Source of the DNA: Cyclobacteriaceae bacterium
GTDB lineage: Bacteria; Bacteroidota; Bacteroidia; Cytophagales; Cyclobacteriaceae
Direction: 5' to 3'
DNA: 64,000 bases
Assembly (NCBI GenBank): GCA_020832375.1
Contig: JAFIEW010000004.1
Location: 1 to 64,000, forward strand
A model generated the notes under the pieces. That model saw nothing but the letters and a program-made list of their open reading frames with translations. It was not told where the DNA came from and made no database searches. The first letter of the stretch is position 1. Each line of letters starts with the position of its first letter. Positions 18,724-28,571 of this stretch are shown here, piece by piece. Position numbers and translations under genes: made by a program.

Positions 18724-19251
18724 TTATACTTCAATTGTCATTTTGAGTAATTCGCTAGATACTTTTAGATTTCTACTGGCAAGATTTTCACGATTAAGTT
18801 CTAGTTTCCATTTACCATCCTTCAAAATAAAGTTGATACCACTTCCTCTTTTTGCTAGTCCAGGCTTTTCTGTAATAATTAAAGTAGGTGTATTTTGAAG
18901 TGCAGCCGTAACATTATCAAGTGATCTGCTTTGGTTACTAGGTATGAAGATCATATGACATTTTTTAATCTCAGACACATCGTTATAGGTCACAACGGTG
19001 ATTTTCTGTGATCCTACCATTTTATTGTTTGCTAATCTATTGAGATCGGGTTCGATAGGAGAATTTCCTAATACAGCAATGACAAATTCTCCAGATTGGT
19101 AGTTTGCAGGCCACTGTATGTACTTGGTAAAATTATACATAAACAGGGCATGATATTTATAGTCCTGAGCTTGCGCTATTTTCGCTTGAAAGCTAAAAGC
19201 TATGATGAATAAAATCGGTAACCATTTCGTGCTTTTCATAAGCTTAATCAT
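18724..19251 (-). CDS. YfiR-like (DUF4154) periplasmic protein
   Basis: This 175-residue protein has a signal peptide ending near AKIAQAQ (about residue 28). It then matches the YfiR/DUF4154 pattern: YHALFMYNFTKYIQWP, FVIAVLGNSPI, KKCHMIFIPSNQS, TLIITEKPGLAKRGSGINF. In Pseudomonas, YfiR is a periplasmic repressor of the diguanylate cyclase YfiN. Many Bacteroidota homologues occur near sensor kinases, but no cyclase or sensor is adjacent here, so the partner is unknown. It is divergent from prfA; the gap contains a perfect 9-bp inverted repeat. Confidence 0.85.
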   Translation of the reverse strand: MIKLMKSTKWLPILFIIAFSFQAKIAQAQDYKYHALFMYNFTKYIQWPANYQSGEFVIAVLGNSPIEPDLNRLANNKMVGSQKITVVTYNDVSEIKKCHMIFIPSNQSRSLDNVTAALQNTPTLIITEKPGLAKRGSGINFILKDGKWKLELNRENLASRNLKVSSELLKMTIEV

Positions 19252-19353
19252 TAGTATGAGTCTGTGAATTAGATTCGGGTTAAACTTTTATCAGGTAAAT
19301 AGTATCTCTATCTATCTAATTGTCAATTAATAGCACAAAAATACCTGTATATC

Positions 19354-19378
19354 TCATACATTCGAAAGAAATGTATGA
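19354..19378. promoter_or_regulatory. Inverted repeat in the divergent yfiR-like/prfA gap
   Basis: TCATACATT and AATGTATGA form a perfect 9-bp inverted repeat around a CGAAAGA spacer. The position between divergent genes suits an operator, but no regulator is known here. Confidence 0.35.
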
Positions 19379-19526
19379 TTAATCACGATTTACAATATTT
19401 TTCTTGGATAAAAACTTAGTAGTATATTGATTTTATATATTTAATACCATTTTATATTAGAATCATGTTATTAAGCTTTCCTACGAAGCAATAGCATTCT
19501 ATATGCCAATTTCAAATTTGAATGCT

Positions 19527-19534
19527 TATCTTTG
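19527..19534 (+). promoter_or_regulatory. Bacteroidota-type -7 box upstream of prfA
   Basis: TATCTTTG matches the TAnnTTTG -7 consensus of Bacteroidota and ends 21 bp before the prfA start codon. No good TTTG -33 element is visible at the expected spacing. Confidence 0.4.
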
Positions 19535-19555
19535 TAGCATAAAACGTAAATCAAT

Positions 19556-20626
19556 ATGCTCGATAAATTAGCCGCAATAAAAGATAGGTTCGAAGACGTA
19601 AGTCAATTAATTGTACAGCCCGATGCTATGGCTGACATGAAAAACTATGCAAAGCTCAATAAAGAATATAAAGATCTTGAAAAAATCGTTATAAAATACG
19701 AGGAATACTTGGAGGTTTTAGAAAATGTAAAAAACACCAAGCAAATCATCGATCAAGAAAAAGATCAAGACTTTCGAGCTATGGCGAAAGAAGAATTGGA
19801 AGATTTTCTTAAGCGCCAATCTGCCTTAGAATCTGATCTAAAACAAATGTTGATTCCTAAGGACCCAAATGACAGCAAAAACAGTATCTTGGAAGTCAGA
19901 GCTGGTACAGGTGGAGATGAAGCTGCTATTTTTGCCGGTGATCTATTTAAGATGTACCAACGCTTTATTGATAAGCAAGGGTGGAAAATGACGATACACG
20001 ACCTTACTATGGGGACATCAGGCGGATATAAAGAAATAATTGCGACCGTTTCTGGTGAGGACGTATATGGCATGTTAAAGTTTGAGTCTGGAGTACACCG
20101 AGTGCAGCGAGTACCACAAACTGAGACACAAGGAAGAGTACATACTTCCGCAGCATCTGTAGCCGTTCTTCCAGAGGTTGACGAGGTGGAAGTTGAGCTC
20201 AATATGAATGAGATTAGAAAAGACACTTTCTGTTCATCAGGACCTGGTGGTCAGTCGGTAAATACCACCTATTCTGCGGTGAGGTTGACCCACGAACCAA
20301 CAGGTATAGTTGTTTCATGTCAGGATGAAAAGTCCCAGATTAAAAACTTTGAAAAAGCACTTCGAGTTTTAAGATCTAGAATATATGAAATTGAGCTTGC
20401 CAAGCAGAACGAAGAAATTGGCGCTCAGAGAAAATCTATGGTAAAGACGGGTGATAGATCTGAAAAAATTCGTACCTACAATTATCCTCAAGGAAGGGTA
20501 ACTGATCATAGAATAGGATATTCTGTTCAAAATCTACCACAGGTTATGCAAGGCGATATCGGTGATTTTATTGAGCAACTGCGTATTGCTGAAAATGCAA
20601 CCAAGCTCAAAGATGGCACAGAGTAA
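19556..20626 (+). CDS. prfA: Peptide chain release factor 1
   Basis: The 356 residues equal the usual RF1 length. The catalytic GGQ loop is present in [18 protein letters not shown] (Gln near residue 235), preceded by the [13 protein letters not shown] motif of class I release factors. It recognises UAA and UAG stop codons and triggers peptidyl-tRNA hydrolysis on the ribosome. It begins a plus-strand group: the next start codon is only 10 bp after its stop, suggesting cotranscription with the beta-helix lipoprotein. Confidence 0.97.
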   Translation: MLDKLAAIKDRFEDVSQLIVQPDAMADMKNYAKLNKEYKDLEKIVIKYEEYLEVLENVKNTKQIIDQEKDQDFRAMAKEELEDFLKRQSALESDLKQMLIPKDPNDSKNSILEVRAGTGGDEAAIFAGDLFKMYQRFIDKQGWKMTIHDLTMGTSGGYKEIIATVSGEDVYGMLKFESGVHRVQRVPQTETQGRVHTSAASVAVLPEVDEVEVELNMNEIRKDTFCSSGPGGQSVNTTYSAVRLTHEPTGIVVSCQDEKSQIKNFEKALRVLRSRIYEIELAKQNEEIGAQRKSMVKTGDRSEKIRTYNYPQGRVTDHRIGYSVQNLPQVMQGDIGDFIEQLRIAENATKLKDGTE

Positions 20627-20636
20627 GTAATCTAAG

Positions 20637-22064
20637 ATGAAGCGATCAGATAAACTCAGGCATTGGGCCGTTTTATTATATGCCCTTTTTATGAGCATTT
20701 TGATCAGTGCATGTAATCCTGACGATGATCTTGGTCGAATCCAAAACTTAGGCTCTGGATTTGTTTTTTCTGAAGATACTGTCAGTTTTGACACCTTATT
20801 TTCGGGATTTCTTTCTGTCACTAAGCGACTAAAGTTATATAATGCTACTAGCGAGGACAGGGTTCTGGATCAGTTTCAGCTTGAAAATGAAGCTTATGAC
20901 TTATTTGATATTCAGATCAATGGTATCCCTATTCGAGAGTTTACCAATCGCCGAATAAGAGCAGGCGATAGCTTGTTGATGCTTTTACAGGCAAAAATAC
21001 CAGAAAACGAACGCGATGAAGTTTTTGCCTTTGAGGAAAGGATTGCTGCCATACATGAAGGGGTGATAGAGTCCACAGCTTTACTGCAAGCTTGGTCAGA
21101 AAATGTACGATTAATTAGTGGTGGCCGCTTAACTAGCCCCCAAGTTTGGGATTCACTCAGACCATACATCCTACAATCCAGCATTTTGATTGAAGAGGGT
21201 GTAAGCCTGCATCTTGAGGCTGGCACACGCATTTATGCGTTTCAAAATGCTGCAGTATTCGTTTCTGGTAGCCTAATAGCCAAGGGAGCGGAAAAAGCAT
21301 TGGTGAGTTTCAGTAATGTAAGAAGAGATAAACCTTTTAATAGTAGTCCAGGACAATGGGGTGGCATCTACCTCCTTGAGGGAACTACCGGTAATCAGTT
21401 GGAGTACACCAACATCCGCAATGCTGAATACGGTATTCGTATGGGCGCCCCGTCAGAAAGTCAAGATCCCGATCTTATTCTCAAAAATACAACAATCGAA
21501 AATATGAGCCTTGCCGGAATTCTTGCTTTCAGTTCTAATTTTGAAGCCGAAAACCTGCTCATTACGAATTGTATCATGCAGCCCTTAGCACTTATAGCGG
21601 GAGGTAGCTATCGCTTTAACCACCTTAGTGTACTTAACTTTTCATTTGACTTCTTTCCTTCTGGGCCTTCTTTTACCGCCTCCAACTTTATAGCACTTGA
21701 TGATGGTAATGTGCTCGACATACCACTTAATATCACGATGAAGAATAGCTTAATCTGGGGAAATGTAGAAGAACAAGCAGTATTGTTAGATCAAGGAACA
21801 TCACCAATCAATATAGAGGTTGCTTCCAACCTGGTAAGGGGGAATAATAACTTTTTGAGTGCTAATGGAGGTATTTCTGCTACTGCATTTAATTTTCAGA
21901 CTTTTGTTGATGCGAGAGAAGGTAATTTACGCCCACTATTAGGAAGTCCAGCAGATGGACTCGCTCAGTCTACGCTAATGCTTGACCTTAAGGGGCCCAC
22001 TTTAAATATACGTACTACCGTTGGCGCGCTTGAAGCCGCTGCAGCCTCAGACGATGATAGTTGA
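20637..22064 (+). CDS. Lipoprotein with beta-helix-like repeats
   Basis: The 475-residue product has a positively charged N-terminus and a lipobox (LISAC, Cys near residue 26), so it is a predicted SPII lipoprotein. After a short beta-sandwich-like part (FDTLFSGFLSVTKRLKLYN) there is a likely right-handed beta-helix region, visible in LHLEAGTRIYAFQNAAVFV, GQWGGIYLLEG, LEYTNIRNAEYGIRMG and LKNTTIENMSLAGILA. Such proteins are common in Bacteroidota and may bind or process polysaccharide; no catalytic residues can be assigned. It is 10 bp after prfA and 52 bp before the ceramidase-like gene. Confidence 0.75.
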   Translation: MKRSDKLRHWAVLLYALFMSILISACNPDDDLGRIQNLGSGFVFSEDTVSFDTLFSGFLSVTKRLKLYNATSEDRVLDQFQLENEAYDLFDIQINGIPIREFTNRRIRAGDSLLMLLQAKIPENERDEVFAFEERIAAIHEGVIESTALLQAWSENVRLISGGRLTSPQVWDSLRPYILQSSILIEEGVSLHLEAGTRIYAFQNAAVFVSGSLIAKGAEKALVSFSNVRRDKPFNSSPGQWGGIYLLEGTTGNQLEYTNIRNAEYGIRMGAPSESQDPDLILKNTTIENMSLAGILAFSSNFEAENLLITNCIMQPLALIAGGSYRFNHLSVLNFSFDFFPSGPSFTASNFIALDDGNVLDIPLNITMKNSLIWGNVEEQAVLLDQGTSPINIEVASNLVRGNNNFLSANGGISATAFNFQTFVDAREGNLRPLLGSPADGLAQSTLMLDLKGPTLNIRTTVGALEAAAASDDDS

Positions 22065-22116
22065 TTGAGCTAATATCGCGGTAATAGAAGTACACTAGTC
22101 TTATAGAAAAAATTCG

Positions 22117-23457
22117 ATGAATAGGATGAAAAGAAAAGGTTGGATTTATTTTTTTGCAATCTTTGTCAGCATTTTACTGCTATTTAGGCTATCGATAGTA
22201 TCGGTTAAAAAGCATTATGAGCCGATCCATATCAATAAAGATCAACTGCCACCGCTGCCCCCACTTTCAGAAGATAGCCTGAAATTTGCCTATGCTAAAT
22301 TTAGCTTATTACTCGACGACATCTCTCAAAACCTTGGCGGATACGGCAACAGAGGAGCTTATGAGCAGGTCATTGATACCCCTTATTTTCATTTGTTTTT
22401 GTTGGAAACCAAAGACCATCGGCAGCTAATTGCAACGGCTGATTTGTTAATCTATCCTCCTTCTTTATACGATTTACCGCTAGATTTAAAGCAAGGAGGT
22501 CATATTGATGCCTTCTACCTTTCTGCCTCACACTCGCATCATTCTATAGGTGGGTGGGCGCCATCACCTGCAGGAAAGTATTTAGCGGGTACTTATAGTA
22601 AAAAGCAGATGGAGCGTTGGCGCATTGCTTTTCAAGACGCTTTTGCTCGGGCAAAAAAGGAGCTAAAAAATGCGTGTACTAATATTTACCAGACGAGTGT
22701 ACCAAATGCAATTCAGAATAGATTGATTCATCAAGGCCCTACTTATGATCCGCTTACCATAGTACATTTTATGACAGAGGACAGCCTCGAGTATGCATGG
22801 GCTAGCTACTCGGCTCATCCTACAACAAGGTCAAAAAAAGATCTGCGACTTAGTAATGACTATCCTGGAATTTTAAGAAAAAACTTACTTGACAATCACT
22901 CGCAACTGAAAGGCTTTGCTTTTTCTGCTGCTGCTGTTGGCTCTCAAGGGCCTCGCTTTGTGGGAGAGAAATCTTATCGAGCGGGCAAGCAGGTAGCTGA
23001 CCTTATCATGCATGCCGTGGATTCAATACTAGAAATAAAAAAGACTCCTGACACTTTCATTTCGTTGCGTGGAATGAGCATAGAACTTGACCTTCCTACC
23101 CCAGCACCAAGATTATGGGAGAAGTACGCCCTACATCCGCGCTTGTTTAAATGGGCACTCCAACCCGCAAATGCCCCAATGCATATGATGCAGCTCGATG
23201 ATTATCTTTTTTTTTCACTCCCTTTCGACTTTAACGCACAGCTAGCAAGGGCTGTGAGTGATTATTCTATACAACGCGTGGCCTTTAATAGCTTCAGTGG
23301 CGACTATCGAGGTTATATAGTGCCAGACTCCCTGTATATGCTACCAAGAGCGGAGGCGAGGGAAATGAACTGGAGTGGTCCTTATGCTGTAGATTATATT
23401 CTTGAAGTGATCAGTCATTATAAGGATGAACATTCTGACTCAAATCCTACACGCTAA
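22117..23457 (+). CDS. Neutral/alkaline ceramidase-like protein
   Basis: This 446-residue protein has one N-terminal hydrophobic segment (residues 9-25), acting as signal peptide or membrane anchor. It shows the N-terminal domain pattern of neutral ceramidases: LGGYGNRG near residue 78, the Zn-ligand-like SASHSHHSIGGW near residue 137, and AVGSQGPRF. The typical ceramidase N-terminal domain is about 450-500 residues; the C-terminal Ig-like domain of full ceramidases is absent. The predicted activity, hydrolysis of an N-acyl sphingoid or related lipid, is inferred. Bacteroidota themselves make sphingolipids or sulfonolipids, a plausible substrate class. It is likely in one unit with the preceding lipoprotein. 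Confidence 0.7.
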   Translation: MNRMKRKGWIYFFAIFVSILLLFRLSIVSVKKHYEPIHINKDQLPPLPPLSEDSLKFAYAKFSLLLDDISQNLGGYGNRGAYEQVIDTPYFHLFLLETKDHRQLIATADLLIYPPSLYDLPLDLKQGGHIDAFYLSASHSHHSIGGWAPSPAGKYLAGTYSKKQMERWRIAFQDAFARAKKELKNACTNIYQTSVPNAIQNRLIHQGPTYDPLTIVHFMTEDSLEYAWASYSAHPTTRSKKDLRLSNDYPGILRKNLLDNHSQLKGFAFSAAAVGSQGPRFVGEKSYRAGKQVADLIMHAVDSILEIKKTPDTFISLRGMSIELDLPTPAPRLWEKYALHPRLFKWALQPANAPMHMMQLDDYLFFSLPFDFNAQLARAVSDYSIQRVAFNSFSGDYRGYIVPDSLYMLPRAEAREMNWSGPYAVDYILEVISHYKDEHSDSNPTR

Positions 23458-23640
23458 AATAAAAGTAAAAAGTTTATTTTTATAGAATTTTTCAATATTA
23501 TTAGGCAAAATAGCTTAAATTACACCCAGTCTTTGGTCATTATAACTTAGGACGATATTTATTAACTCATAATGAAGTAATACTAAAGAAAAATTTTTTT
23601 TGATCGATTTCAAATTTATAACCATTTAAACTAATCCACC

Positions 23641-24075
23641 ATGAAGTTGACTTTTTACACAGCACTTTTTTTAATTTTTGCGCTATATGCATGTGATTCT
23701 GATGATGAAATTGGTAATGTAGCATTATCAGAAAGCGCATTGACAGGTGTATGGATAGAAACTGCGAATTTGGTAGATGGTGAGGAAGACGAGCGACGTA
23801 GCAACTGTTATAATGAAAACATTGCTCGTATTGAAATCGATAGCGATGGCTTTACGATGTATCGGATAAATTTAGGAGCTACTGACTGTCAGCAGGAAGG
23901 AGGGGCACGGCCTTTGCCTTGGAGCCTCACAGATAATGAAATCACAACCACTCAAACAGCATTCGGACAAGAAATACGCCAAACGTATCGAGTAATTAAC
24001 TTTGAGGGTAATAATATGCAACTCGAATTCAGAGACTCACCGAGTGACTATCTACTCACCTATCGTAAACGATAA
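23641..24075 (+). CDS. Small lipoprotein, lipocalin-like
   Basis: 144 residues with a clear SPII signal (LYACDSDDE, Cys near residue 18). The mature part has a lipocalin-like beta pattern starting LTGVWIETANLVDGE and ending DYLLTYRKR, with two more Cys (NCYNE and TDCQQ) that could form a disulfide. Bacteroidota genomes encode many lipocalin-like lipoproteins of unknown ligand. It is separated by 183 bp from the ceramidase-like gene and is probably monocistronic. Confidence 0.68.
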   Translation: MKLTFYTALFLIFALYACDSDDEIGNVALSESALTGVWIETANLVDGEEDERRSNCYNENIARIEIDSDGFTMYRINLGATDCQQEGGARPLPWSLTDNEITTTQTAFGQEIRQTYRVINFEGNNMQLEFRDSPSDYLLTYRKR

Positions 24076-24185
24076 AGATTTTTTTTTAAACACCTTTATT
24101 TATAAGAGTAACACTAAATCAGATATAATAACGGTAGTTACCTTTAGAATTTGAATTCATGTTCTTCTAGTCCGCATTCATTAAA

Positions 24186-24490
24186 TAGGGCATGCCGCAA
24201 AACAGCTAAATTGTTGATAAATAATTCATAGAATCTATACTTTATTTAAGTGCACAGTTTTTATTCAAAAGTTGTAAAAATGCTCGTGCTAAAATGTCTT
24301 AAATCGCCATTTTTTAGCTAAGCCCTAAGCAATTTTTTGTTTGGTGACTCGAAACAGGTAATTGGTTTTTGATGAAATTTAAACAAATGCTAAAGCAAAT
24401 TGAGAGGTCTATAATTCACTGCTTTACAAATCAAGCGAAGCTTGTGCCGCATCGCATCTGCAGTACTTGGGACTTTTTAAGCAAGACCTA
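24186..24490 (-). repeat. Repeat family A copy 4, inverted orientation
   Basis: Read on the minus strand it begins AGGTCTTGCTTAAAAAGTCC then CAAGTACTGCAGATGCG, and ends TTTATCAACAATTTAGCTG then GCATGCCCTA. It therefore matches copies 1-3 at both ends. A GGGCTTAGCTAAAAA stretch near the middle may be the remains of a second nested end. Confidence 0.55.
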
Positions 24491-24501
24491 TTTCTCAATT
24501 A

Positions 24502-24510
24502 TGTGGATAA
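24502..24510 (+). promoter_or_regulatory. DnaA-box-like 9-mer
   Basis: TGTGGATAA is a perfect match to the reverse complement of TTATCCACA. It sits between repeat A copy 4 and the 3' end of the TPR gene. Confidence 0.35.
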
Positions 24511-24519
24511 GCATAAAAA

Positions 24520-26358
24520 TTAATTAAGAATATCCCCACGTAACTGCCTAAATCTTTTTCTAGCTTCTGCAACAAAAATACTACCAGGGTAATCACTAAG
24601 TAATTGACGATACAGGCTGGCTGCTTGCTCTGTATCCTTCAAATACTTTTGATTGATTTCCGCAATGAGAAATAAAGCATCATCCCCATATATATCATCA
24701 GGGAATTTTTGAAGGATTTTGTTTAAATGGGAAACTGCTTGGTCGAATCGAGCAGCTTTCATATCGATTTCAGCCAATTTATAATGGATTTCTTGCACCA
24801 AAGAATGCCTAGGGTATTGTTCAAGTAACTTTTCCAGCTGACGGTAAGCTTCTTCGTGTCTGTTTTGAAAAATCAATAAATCTGCAGCGGCAAATGCTTG
24901 CATAGGTTTATCATCCGACTCCAAGACACGATTATTTTTTATATGAACGCTGAGCTTAATCGCGTCGTTAGATATCTCTCTTGTAGTAGCTTGTTTTAAT
25001 ATATCTAAGTGAGATTCTGCTAGAGTGAAGTCACCTTTATAATAATTAAGCTTAGCATTTTTCAGCTTAGCTTCATGACCTATATTTTTTTCTTTGTGAG
25101 ATTTTTCAACTTGTGAATATAACAAAGTCGCTTCCCATGGCTCATTTTTAAGTAAATAGATGTCACCTAAATCAAGCTTCGATAGAGCCGTCAAATCTGT
25201 ACCCGCCCGATTGCTATCAATTAATGCATTAAGTAAATTTACAGCCGAATCTTTTTCATTAAGGTAAAAAGCAAAAAGTAGGGCTTTAGATCTTAAGGCC
25301 TCATAAGCTGTGTTTGAGCCATTGAACTCATCAATAAGTACTGTGTAGTCATTAATCAACTTGCGAATATCTTTATGAGCAACAGGATAGGTGTTTTTAA
25401 TTTTTTCTTCTACTGTTTGTATACTCATTCTTCTGGCCACGGAATAATTTCTAGATTCGGGATATTGCTTAGCTACATACTCATAGATTTCTAAGGCTAC
25501 GTCGTAATCCTTATTTTCAAGTGCAATCTCAGCAATGTCCATACTCAAATATCCACTGTTTCTGGTGCGTTTTTCATAGGCTCTTGACTGTATGAAAGCA
25601 CTATAAAAATCTTTATCTTGTAAGTACACCCATATTAACATTTGTGGATAAATGTCATTACTTGGGTCTCTTTGTGTATTATCCAGTAAAAGCGTTTCTA
25701 ATTGTTTAAATTCTTCCGGTTCTGTTAAAATATTTTGAAGGGTATTTTGAACATACTTCATATTACTAGGATTATCTTGAATGAACAATAAGTACTCATT
25801 GATCATTTTGTCCTTCTCATTCATCATTCGGTATATGCTAGCAAGGTTGAGAGCAAAGCTAGTGGGTTGACCTTGATCCTCTCGAGCTTGTTCTAACGAT
25901 TTAGCCGCCAAAGCTAACATTTGTTCCTTAATAAAATAATTTGCGACCAGACGTATTTTATATCGATCTGGTGAATAACTGTTGATAACACTTATAAAAT
26001 GCTTTTGTGCTGCTGCATCATTTCCTTGTCTCTTTTCCAATCTACCCTCGTCTAATTCATAGTTTACATTGGTTGGAAAAGACTTTTGAACTTGTTTTAG
26101 ATACCTTTTGGCTTCCTTAAATTCTTCTTGATTAAGGAGTAGATCAAAATAACTATTGTGGATATAAGGTATATTTCTTTGATCATTTGCCAATGCCTTA
26201 TAAATATCTTTAGCTTTCTCTATTTCACCTTGAGAAAGATATTCCTCAGCTAATTGAACCTGATTTGTATTTTCCTGTGCATTTAAAACTCCTACTAGCA
26301 TGTACTGCAAGACTAGAATAAGGAGAGTTATCAACAGCTTTTTAAAATATAAACTCAT
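24520..26358 (-). CDS. Tetratricopeptide-repeat protein, exported
   Basis: 612 residues with a signal peptide (LQYMLVGVLNAQE, cleavage near residue 28), then TPR-type helical repeats over most of the length: AEEYLSQGEIEKAKDIYKAL at the start and YRQLEKLLEQYPRHSLVQEI, ARFDQAVSHLNKILQKFPDD, DTEQAASLYRQLLSDYPGS near the end. The C-terminal repeats resemble outer-membrane TPR proteins of the BamD/YbgF type, but no specific function can be given. It is the last gene of the minus-strand block, with the DnaA-box-rich gap on its 5' side. Confidence 0.8.
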   Translation of the reverse strand: MSLYFKKLLITLLILVLQYMLVGVLNAQENTNQVQLAEEYLSQGEIEKAKDIYKALANDQRNIPYIHNSYFDLLLNQEEFKEAKRYLKQVQKSFPTNVNYELDEGRLEKRQGNDAAAQKHFISVINSYSPDRYKIRLVANYFIKEQMLALAAKSLEQAREDQGQPTSFALNLASIYRMMNEKDKMINEYLLFIQDNPSNMKYVQNTLQNILTEPEEFKQLETLLLDNTQRDPSNDIYPQMLIWVYLQDKDFYSAFIQSRAYEKRTRNSGYLSMDIAEIALENKDYDVALEIYEYVAKQYPESRNYSVARRMSIQTVEEKIKNTYPVAHKDIRKLINDYTVLIDEFNGSNTAYEALRSKALLFAFYLNEKDSAVNLLNALIDSNRAGTDLTALSKLDLGDIYLLKNEPWEATLLYSQVEKSHKEKNIGHEAKLKNAKLNYYKGDFTLAESHLDILKQATTREISNDAIKLSVHIKNNRVLESDDKPMQAFAAADLLIFQNRHEEAYRQLEKLLEQYPRHSLVQEIHYKLAEIDMKAARFDQAVSHLNKILQKFPDDIYGDDALFLIAEINQKYLKDTEQAASLYRQLLSDYPGSIFVAEARKRFRQLRGDILN

Positions 26359-26690
26359 CTCTTAAAATTTATTAGTGCTTTTATTAAGACCGTGGATAAG
26401 TGGATAAATATTAGCTTTTTCTTACTATCTATCAATTGTGAGTAAATGCATGAGTTATTCACACTACGAATCTGCCTTTTTTGTATGTATTTTCTATTTT
26501 TATACATTTTTCCACAAAGTAATGCTTTAGTGTGGATAATTATTTTGTGTATTGTTTACTGTTAATAACTTGAGGAAGATTTACCTATAACCTGTACTTA
26601 TTCCGCTTTATCCCCAATTGATTTTGATCGTTTTTTAATCGCAAAGGTTTATACAGTTTATCAAATTTTAATCTATAGGTTATCCACATC
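26359..26690. other. AT-rich gap with a cluster of DnaA-box-like sites; oriC candidate
   Basis: The 313-bp gap between two minus-strand genes contains GTGGATAAG (26392-26400), TTATTCACA (26455-26463), TTTTCCACA (26508-26516), TGTGGATAA (26531-26539, perfect) and TTATCCACA (26680-26688, perfect, overlapping the last codons of the Ig-like gene). Long AT-rich segments lie between the boxes and could unwind. dnaA is not in the window. Three parS-like sites lie 5 kb away. Bacterial origins near parS clusters are usual, but the assignment needs skew data. Confidence 0.45.
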
Positions 26691-28556
26691 TGATATTGTT
26701 ATATCTATACCACCAATTTCCCAGTTAGCTCGAACTTCTATCTCTAGATCGTGAACATAAATAGGCTCGGGATTCTCTCCCTTAGTGATATCTCCAGCAT
26801 CCCATTTCTGATTGTTATTTTTATCAATGATCACTCTTATTCTATATTTAGTTGGTCTTAACCAGTCGAATGTATAAGTCGACTTATTATAAATTTCATC
26901 TACTACCTTAAACTTACTATCTACTAATTGAATAATATAGGGATGTTCTGTATTGATGTTTACCTTACCACTTATCATTCCAAAATCATCCTCATTCTTT
27001 AAAGTATATTTAATAACATCTGACTCTGATGTATCTTTTTCTACACTAATAAATGCTCCTTCACCGATGAACAACCGATATCCATCATCAAGTGTTGGCT
27101 TTTTTGGTTTTGGATCTATACCTTCTTCTTTAGTTGGTTTGCTGGTATTTCTTTTTTGTGCTTGTTTCGGTAATTGAGTTGCTTCTTCTTCTGCCTCTTC
27201 TAATGGTGGATTTCTAACAATCCATGCTGCCGAATCAATACTATATTGAATCATGTTTCTTTCAAACTCCTCTCCTTTTATTTGTGTGAGTTGCTTTTTA
27301 CTAATTCGATATTGTAGCTTTAATGCTGTTCTATTGTAATTCCATTGTGGATAAAGGCTATCATATCGTATGATGTTTAAGCTATCCACCATGATGTAAA
27401 TTGAATCTTTAGTAATGGTACGGACAGGTTTATCGAATTGGATGGTGATACCGTTATTTTCATTTACTTTCGCTTTATCCTTAGGTTCTACTTTTATTTG
27501 CATGGGTGGTGGATCCCTACGGTACTGACCAAATTTTGCATAATCTTTTAATAAAATTGAATTACCAAGGCTATCTATAGCTTCCATTTCAAAATAGATC
27601 GAATCGATTTCTCCAAATATATTGTATAAACGCGCTAAACTATTACTTTCATGTAGGGATGCGAACATGTTGGTAGATTCCAAAAACCTAAACGATTCTA
27701 AACCTTTAGAAAAGCTTATCTCATAATAGGGACCTCTAGCTCTTGCTCTCCTTAACTCTATAGGTTTGATATTATTTTGTACCAATGGTATGCGAAAGGT
27801 CTTAGTAATGGTGTCTAGTTGTATGACATTTGGTACGAATCCATACTTATCTTTTTCTGGGTTTGCCGTAAGAGAATTGTTATCATCCTCTGTTGCATAC
27901 AATAAATAGTTACCTGACCTTATGTTTCTTATTACGAAGTCACCTTCCTCTTTTGATTTCGTGAAGTAAAGCGGCTTACCTGTAAATATATCTAAGGTAT
28001 CAGTTTCTTTATACAGTCCAATTACAGCCTCATCTATCGGCTTACCAGTAAGTGGGTCATAAACATTGCCTTCTATTGACATGGAGTCCAAATCTGGTCC
28101 GGTGCTAAAGGCTACCACCAAATTTACAGCGGATGTTTTTTCAGTTATATCTGTAACTCCTTCTCTGAAATTGAAAGTATATGTAGTGCTGTCTTCTAGC
28201 TTTTCTTCAAATTCAATAATCAGGGTATTTTTTTTTATTTTTGAATTATAGTTTGCTTCAGTTCTTGGACTGATCAATAGTTGATCCTTTAGTTTATCAG
28301 CATTGATATATTCATTGAATTCAAAGGTCATGTCATTTCCCTGAAAGTTCCTGGATTGATCCTTTGGATTGCTTTTTATTAATACTGGTGGGATAGTGTC
28401 TTTTGGTCCCCCATCTGGAGGAATTTGTGTAGCACAGGATGCAATAGTAAAAACTGCAATCAAAATAATTGACACAGCGAAGAGGTCTATTAAGTATGTT
28501 TTTATTTGCTGTGGCATAAAGATTATAGTATTATTTTTCTGGTTTTCGCGAATCAT
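26673..28556 (-). CDS. Ig-like (Big_5-type) domain lipoprotein
   Basis: The product is 627 residues from the first ATG. The second ATG at 28517 (MPQQIKTYLIDLF..) leaves a standard signal with lipobox FTIASC and is the likelier start. After the Cys, PPDGGPKDTIPPVLIKSNP introduces a Big_5 bacterial Ig-like domain (FEFNEYINADKLKDQLLISP). The middle has a carboxypeptidase-regulatory-like fold (SIEGNVYDPLTGKPIDEAVI, in the DSMS..region). The family is widespread in Bacteroidota, outer membrane associated, and of unknown function. It follows the methyltransferase gene at close spacing, so cotranscription with that gene and mnmG is likely. Confidence 0.78.
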   Translation of the reverse strand: MIRENQKNNTIIFMPQQIKTYLIDLFAVSIILIAVFTIASCATQIPPDGGPKDTIPPVLIKSNPKDQSRNFQGNDMTFEFNEYINADKLKDQLLISPRTEANYNSKIKKNTLIIEFEEKLEDSTTYTFNFREGVTDITEKTSAVNLVVAFSTGPDLDSMSIEGNVYDPLTGKPIDEAVIGLYKETDTLDIFTGKPLYFTKSKEEGDFVIRNIRSGNYLLYATEDDNNSLTANPEKDKYGFVPNVIQLDTITKTFRIPLVQNNIKPIELRRARARGPYYEISFSKGLESFRFLESTNMFASLHESNSLARLYNIFGEIDSIYFEMEAIDSLGNSILLKDYAKFGQYRRDPPPMQIKVEPKDKAKVNENNGITIQFDKPVRTITKDSIYIMVDSLNIIRYDSLYPQWNYNRTALKLQYRISKKQLTQIKGEEFERNMIQYSIDSAAWIVRNPPLEEAEEEATQLPKQAQKRNTSKPTKEEGIDPKPKKPTLDDGYRLFIGEGAFISVEKDTSESDVIKYTLKNEDDFGMISGKVNINTEHPYIIQLVDSKFKVVDEIYNKSTYTFDWLRPTKYRIRVIIDKNNNQKWDAGDITKGENPEPIYVHDLEIEVRANWEIGGIDITISDVDNL

Positions 28557-28571
28557 TATTTCCTCTTGTGC

